The notes under the pieces were generated by a model that made no database searches, was not told the DNA's origin, and was given only the letters and a program-made list of their open reading frames with translations. The position numbers were made by a program, and so were the translations under genes. 64,000 nt of DNA, from positions 62,001-126,000 of the forward strand of contig NZ_JACJSM010000011.1 of assembly GCF_014698145.1 (NCBI RefSeq), read 5' to 3'. The DNA is from Oscillatoria sp. FACHB-1406. Its GTDB lineage: Bacteria > Cyanobacteriota > Cyanobacteriia > Cyanobacteriales > Spirulinaceae. The first letter of the stretch is position 1, and each line of letters opens with the position of its first letter. Positions 60,689 through 64,000 of this stretch are shown piece by piece.

Positions 60689-61786
60689 TTATCGTCGGAA
60701 TCCGGCTTCTTCTAATGCCTCAAAAAATGCGCTGACACCCGCCGCAGGGCCATGAGGTGCGTCCATAATCCCCGTTCCTGCATTAAGAATGATATCACTG
60801 CCGAAATCTTCGAGAACGCGGGGAACGATACTCGGAATTATGCCTGCGGAAGGAACGGGAAAAACGCGGCGCGATCGCAAGTTTTCGACAATTTTACGTT
60901 CTTCGGTCGCATCAAAAGGTAAACTGCCGTAATGAGCGGGATACAACACCGCATCGGCTCCCGCATGAGCCATTAAAGTTCCTAAAATAACAGAGTAGGC
61001 GAATCCCGTATCCGGCGAGGCGCACATAGCCCCTGCAAGGGCAGGATGGGCGAAAATGGGAACGTTAATTTCAGGATCCCGCGCTAGCGCTTCTATAACC
61101 GAGAATCCGTAAGCCAGAACGTTGAGAAGGAGTGCATTAGCACCCGCTTTAACCAACTGGCGCGCTTTTTCGTGCAAGCGGTCTGCGGCTCCGGTAACAT
61201 TAACGGCATATAAAAGATTGCGTCCGCTACTGTCCCTCACTCGCTCGATAACTTCGCGACAAGCCGCAAGCCGTTCTAAAGTTGGAACTTCGGGCAAATC
61301 GCCGAGAATTTCGTCATCTTTGATTAAATCCAAGCCCGCGTCGGCGACTTCAGCAAGAATCGTAGCATGGTCGGCGGCAGTCAGACCGAGGGCGGGCTTG
61401 AAAATCGCCATAACGAGGGGGCGTTTGGGTACGGCGACGCGCGCGCGAATTCCTTCAATCCCAAATTTTGGGCGCGTTCCATATCCTTCTGGCAAGCGTA
61501 CCGCCACCACTTTGGCTGCCCCCGCCATTGAATATTTCCCAAAAATCATCGTCAGCAAACTCGCAATATCGCCTTCTACATTCGCTTCAGGAAAACGAAC
61601 CGTCGCGATGCTACAATCTTCTTGCGTTTCTACCTTGAGAACTTCGGCTAAATGCGATTTTAGGGAAGCATCTCGATGAGAAAACCATTCGTTCCAAGTT
61701 CCGGCAGTTTGACCGATCGCGATAACGTTGGCTTGGCGTTCGGCATCGATATTAGGAGGAAAGCGATAATCAACTTCAATGCTCAT
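60689..61786 (-). CDS. mtnW: RuBisCO-like protein (type IV; probable DK-MTP-1-P enolase)
   Basis: 365 residues, shorter than RuBisCO large subunits. The RLP core is clear: 'LVMAIFKPALGLTAADHATI' (first active-site Lys kept, second changed to Ala), 'GLDLIKDDEILGDLPEVPTL' (carbamylated Lys, Asp and Glu kept), 'VPIFAHPALAGAMCASP', 'LYPAHYGSLPFD', 'PVPSAGIIPSIVPRVL' and 'NAGTGIMDAPHGPAAG'. Sequence resembles Bacillus MtnW (e.g. 'PEINVPIFAHPAL'), the enolase of methionine salvage, and cyanobacterial RLPs. It lacks the residues for CO2 fixation. Last gene of a four-gene operon, 12 bp after an ATP-grasp gene. No other mtn gene is in the window. Confidence 0.85.
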   Translation of the reverse strand: MSIEVDYRFPPNIDAERQANVIAIGQTAGTWNEWFSHRDASLKSHLAEVLKVETQEDCSIATVRFPEANVEGDIASLLTMIFGKYSMAGAAKVVAVRLPEGYGTRPKFGIEGIRARVAVPKRPLVMAIFKPALGLTAADHATILAEVADAGLDLIKDDEILGDLPEVPTLERLAACREVIERVRDSSGRNLLYAVNVTGAADRLHEKARQLVKAGANALLLNVLAYGFSVIEALARDPEINVPIFAHPALAGAMCASPDTGFAYSVILGTLMAHAGADAVLYPAHYGSLPFDATEERKIVENLRSRRVFPVPSAGIIPSIVPRVLEDFGSDIILNAGTGIMDAPHGPAAGVSAFFEALEEAGFRR

Positions 61787-61798
61787 AGATTCTCTTAT

Positions 61799-62626
61799 TC
61801 ACGCGCTCAAACTTTGGAGCATAGTTTTAAAAATCTCAATTGCTAAACTCGGATCGTTATCGCGAGTAAAGATGTCAAAGTTGGGGTGAGAATTGATTTC
61901 TATTAACCAATAATTTCCCCGATCGTCACGAGCAATATCAAAGCCGCCGTAAGCTAAATCGAGTTCTTGAAAAACGGGTTGCACAAAATCTTGTATTTCT
62001 TGGAGGATTCGAGCATCGGTGATGTGTTCCGCGATCGCGCCTTCCCAGTGTAAGGGACTGAGATTTCCGGTAAAACAAGCGTTGCTATTATTTTTTCGAT
62101 ACAGCAATTTCAACTGGCGATTGCAAAATATGGCCCGATATTCTAATTCAATTTTAACATATTCTTGAGCGAGGGCAATATAATCGTATTCTTTAGTATT
62201 GAGATCGAAAATATTTTCAAGCGCTTTTTTGATAGAGGTTCTGTCTTCGCAAAGAAAGACATTACTCCCCGACGAACCCGAATTCCGTTTAACAATAATA
62301 GGAAGTGTAAAGTTATCGATAATGCGATCGGTTATGCTATCGATTGTATCCAGTTTTAAGTACCTTTGGTATTTAGGATCGCAGAACGGCGAGAGGAAAG
62401 ACATTGTATAGGGCATTTTAATCGACGCTTTCAAGACCTGAAACGTATAGTCTTTATCGCGAAGAATTTTAGCAAGGGATTGGTCTAAAAAAGGAGTCGT
62501 GTAGTTCACAAAAAAATACGATTTTCCTAAATTGACTTTGACAATATTTTGAGTAGAGTGAATAATCTGAAAATCTATATTTAACTCTTGACAAGCAGCA
62601 ATAAGTAGCTGAATATTTCCTAGCAT
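61799..62626 (-). CDS. ATP-grasp family protein
   Basis: 275 residues. ATP-grasp hallmarks: 'TLPIIVKRNSGSSGSNVFLC' (~125, Gly-rich nucleotide loop), 'IALAQEYVKIELEYRAIFCN' (~165), 'LAYGGFDIARDDRGNYWLIEIN' region with 'IEINSHPNF' (metal Glu/Asn, ~250). Members join a carboxylate to an amine or thiol using ATP; the substrate is unknown. The N-terminal ~75 residues are not recognised. A/T-richer than neighbours. In the Uma2-VOC-ATP-grasp-RLP series, so a link to the RLP substrate is possible. Confidence 0.8.
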   Translation of the reverse strand: MLGNIQLLIAACQELNIDFQIIHSTQNIVKVNLGKSYFFVNYTTPFLDQSLAKILRDKDYTFQVLKASIKMPYTMSFLSPFCDPKYQRYLKLDTIDSITDRIIDNFTLPIIVKRNSGSSGSNVFLCEDRTSIKKALENIFDLNTKEYDYIALAQEYVKIELEYRAIFCNRQLKLLYRKNNSNACFTGNLSPLHWEGAIAEHITDARILQEIQDFVQPVFQELDLAYGGFDIARDDRGNYWLIEINSHPNFDIFTRDNDPSLAIEIFKTMLQSLSA

Positions 62627-62650
62627 AAAGTAGAAATTAATTAGTATTAT

Positions 62651-63061
62651 TCATTCCGCTTTCAATCCAATTTCTTGCCCGTAGGACAGTTCGAGCGTAT
62701 GTCCGTCCGGATCGCGCAAAAATGCCCAATAACCGATGGGATAGCCGGAATCCTTGGGTTCTTGAACCAGTATGCCTTCTTGTCGCGCGCGATCGCAAAG
62801 TTTGTCTAGATGCTCCCGACTCGGGCAACCAACGCCAAGGTGAGCCAGAGGTGAGAGAATGGGATGGACGGATTTTGATTCGATGAGAACGATCGCGAAA
62901 GGACGAGTGCGATCGCACAGCCAAGCCACCGCCACGCCCGTAGTAGAATCGATACGGCGGTGAATGACTTCCATCGCTGCGTAAGTTGCGTAGAATTCGA
63001 TGCTGCGATCGAGTTGGGATACAGGCAGGGCAATATGAGTGAGTCCGATGTCAATGCTCAT
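62651..63061 (-). CDS. VOC/glyoxalase-like protein
   Basis: 136 residues. VOC fold: 'IGLTHIALPVSQLDRSIEFY' (first metal His), 'APLAHLGVGCPS'-type 'LAHLGVGCPSREHLDKLCDR' (second His) and 'AFLRDPDGHTLELSYGQEIG' (terminal Glu). Metal-dependent lyase, isomerase or dioxygenase; the exact reaction is unknown. Starts in ATGA with the Uma2 stop (4-bp overlap); 24 bp before the ATP-grasp gene. Confidence 0.88.
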   Translation of the reverse strand: MSIDIGLTHIALPVSQLDRSIEFYATYAAMEVIHRRIDSTTGVAVAWLCDRTRPFAIVLIESKSVHPILSPLAHLGVGCPSREHLDKLCDRARQEGILVQEPKDSGYPIGYWAFLRDPDGHTLELSYGQEIGLKAE

Positions 63062-63969
63062 AATTCGGGTAAGTCGCCAAGTTGCTGGCGGTAGCGTTCG
63101 AGTTCTCGTTGTAGTTGTTCGCGCTGCTGGCGTTCTCGTTCGGCCTGTTGCTGGGCTAACTCGCGCTGCTGGCGTTCTCGTTCGGCTTGTTGCTGGGCTA
63201 ACTCTCGTTGCTGGCGTTCTTGTTCGGCTTGTTGCTGGGCTAACTCGCGCTGCTGGCGTTCTTGTTCGGCCTGTTGCTGGGCTAACTCGCGCTGCTGGCG
63301 TTCCACCTCCAATTCCTCGCGCACAACCAACAATTGCGTCCGAACCTGCTGTTCTGCTTCCTCCGTACTGATATACCGATTTCCTTCCTCATCGAACCAG
63401 TATAAAACTTCTCTTTGAACTCCCCCATAATTGCGGACACCTCGACCGATACCTAAGCCGATTTCCGGCATCCACACTGGTTCTCGTACCTGCCCGCGAT
63501 ATTTCCCCTTAACTAATTTATACACTTCCAATCGTTGATGGCTGCCCCGTCCGAATTGCTTGGGATTGTAAATGACGTAGTACAGAACTCCTAACTTGGC
63601 ATAAATTTCTTCTTTACTGCTGTATTCTCCGCCCGGAGTTTGGGAAACCACTTCGAGGGCTAAAACGGGTGCGACGTTGTTTTCTTCCCACATCACGTAG
63701 CTGCTACGCGAGTCCCCCCCCTTGCGCCTCTCGACATTGAGCGCTAAGAATCCATCGGGGATAACGGGGACTCTAACATTTGTACCTGTGGTGTGATACA
63801 CCGCCATATCGACTCCGAAGAACCAATCTTGGCGATCGCCCCAAAGGTATTCGAGCAAGAATAATAGGAAGTTAGGGATAAAGTTCTGTTCTTCGTTATC
63901 CACGGGTGTATCGTCCGAACAGGGGAGTTCGGCGCTGCTGGGGAGATTTTGAGTTTCCGATTTTAACAT
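63058..63969 (-). CDS. Uma2-family (DUF820) protein with expanded coiled-coil tail
   Basis: 303 residues. The Uma2 PD-(D/E)XK-like domain spans ~30-205: 'WFFGVDMAVYHTTGTNVRVP' 'VIPDGFLALN', then 'PVLALEVVSQTPGGEYSSKE' 'EIYAKLGVLYYVIYNPKQ'. These proteins are very abundant in cyanobacteria and their function is not settled. The tail (~215-300) is a Gln/Arg/Glu coiled coil made of near-identical 14-residue units 'ERQQRELAQQQAEQ'. First gene of the VOC/ATP-grasp/RLP series. The 31 bp beyond 63969 hold nothing. Confidence 0.9.
   Translation of the reverse strand: MLKSETQNLPSSAELPCSDDTPVDNEEQNFIPNFLLFLLEYLWGDRQDWFFGVDMAVYHTTGTNVRVPVIPDGFLALNVERRKGGDSRSSYVMWEENNVAPVLALEVVSQTPGGEYSSKEEIYAKLGVLYYVIYNPKQFGRGSHQRLEVYKLVKGKYRGQVREPVWMPEIGLGIGRGVRNYGGVQREVLYWFDEEGNRYISTEEAEQQVRTQLLVVREELEVERQQRELAQQQAEQERQQRELAQQQAEQERQQRELAQQQAERERQQRELAQQQAERERQQREQLQRELERYRQQLGDLPEL
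63121..63304. repeat. 42-bp tandem repeat in the Uma2 gene
   Basis: Four full 42-bp units (63121, 63163, 63205, 63247) plus a 16-bp partial, differing by a few silent or Arg/Gln changes. Each encodes 14 residues, i.e. two heptads, so copy-number changes keep the frame and the coiled-coil register. Confidence 0.9.
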
Positions 63970-64000
63970 TGACCAGGCCCCACTTCGTTCTATTGTCTTG

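Noticed and set aside
63039-63371. + strand frame with a repeated Val/Arg/Gly pattern
   Set aside because: It is the antisense image of the 42-bp coiled-coil repeats in the Uma2 gene.

Overview
The window is chromosomal DNA from a cyanobacterium. The octamer GCGATCGC (HIP1) recurs throughout coding and intergenic DNA. The gene set is also typical: PII/glnB, a grpE-dnaK-dnaJ cluster beside pilB-pilT-pilC, a pentapeptide-repeat protein, YggT/Ycf19-like and Uma2 proteins, a cyanobacterial-style LOV cyclase and a RuBisCO-like protein. I cannot name the genus. No tRNA, rRNA, complete insertion sequence or CRISPR array was found.

Layout. 1-8.7 kb: housekeeping and conserved genes (TPR fragment, pentapeptide protein, upp, YggT, S41 peptidase, phosphosugar mutase, rdgB, glnB), with two hairpin-rich intergenic stretches. 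8.7-9.36 kb: a 687-bp gene-poor stretch full of hairpins. 9.36-14.2 kb: a PfkB sugar kinase, a four-CBS histidine kinase and a PAS-LOV-adenylate cyclase, all on the + strand. 14.4-19.8 kb: a minus-strand run grpE-dnaK-dnaJ-tusA-like-rsgA. 20.2-25.6 kb: type IV pilus motor and platform genes pilB-pilT-pilC plus an unknown gene. 25.7-26.2 kb: nested repeats, including a 190-bp MITE with perfect 17-bp ends and a 7-bp target duplication. 26.3-33.9 kb: a six-gene type III CRISPR effector operon whose Cas10 keeps the HD motif but lacks the GGDD cyclase motif. Gene order and Cas10 divergence fit subtype III-C or the cyanobacterial III-B variant. There is no array, cas6, cas1/cas2 or CARF effector here.

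34-35.3 kb: aroF (DAHP synthase), preceded by what looks like a textbook ribosome-mediated attenuator. It has a 21-codon leader peptide with eight consecutive aromatic codons, a 1:2 pairing, a competing 2:3 pairing and a Rho-independent terminator 45 bp before aroF. I regard this and the cyclase-less CRISPR operon as the two strongest discoveries. 35.4-38.2 kb: acylphosphatase, GFA-like protein, queE-queD and a 1-Cys peroxiredoxin. 38.2-58.1 kb: a surface-polysaccharide region with a Wzm/Wzt ABC exporter, many GT2 enzymes, a GT39-type membrane transferase, a 1440-residue four-domain enzyme, a glycoside hydrolase, a flavoprotein and an epimerase pseudogene made by internal deletion. 58.2-60.6 kb: pyrD and a DHH phosphoesterase. 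60.7-64 kb: a minus-strand operon Uma2-VOC-ATP-grasp-RuBisCO-like protein.

All calls are from reading the sequence; no database search or folding program was run, so RNA structures are hand-paired and families are assigned from motifs.
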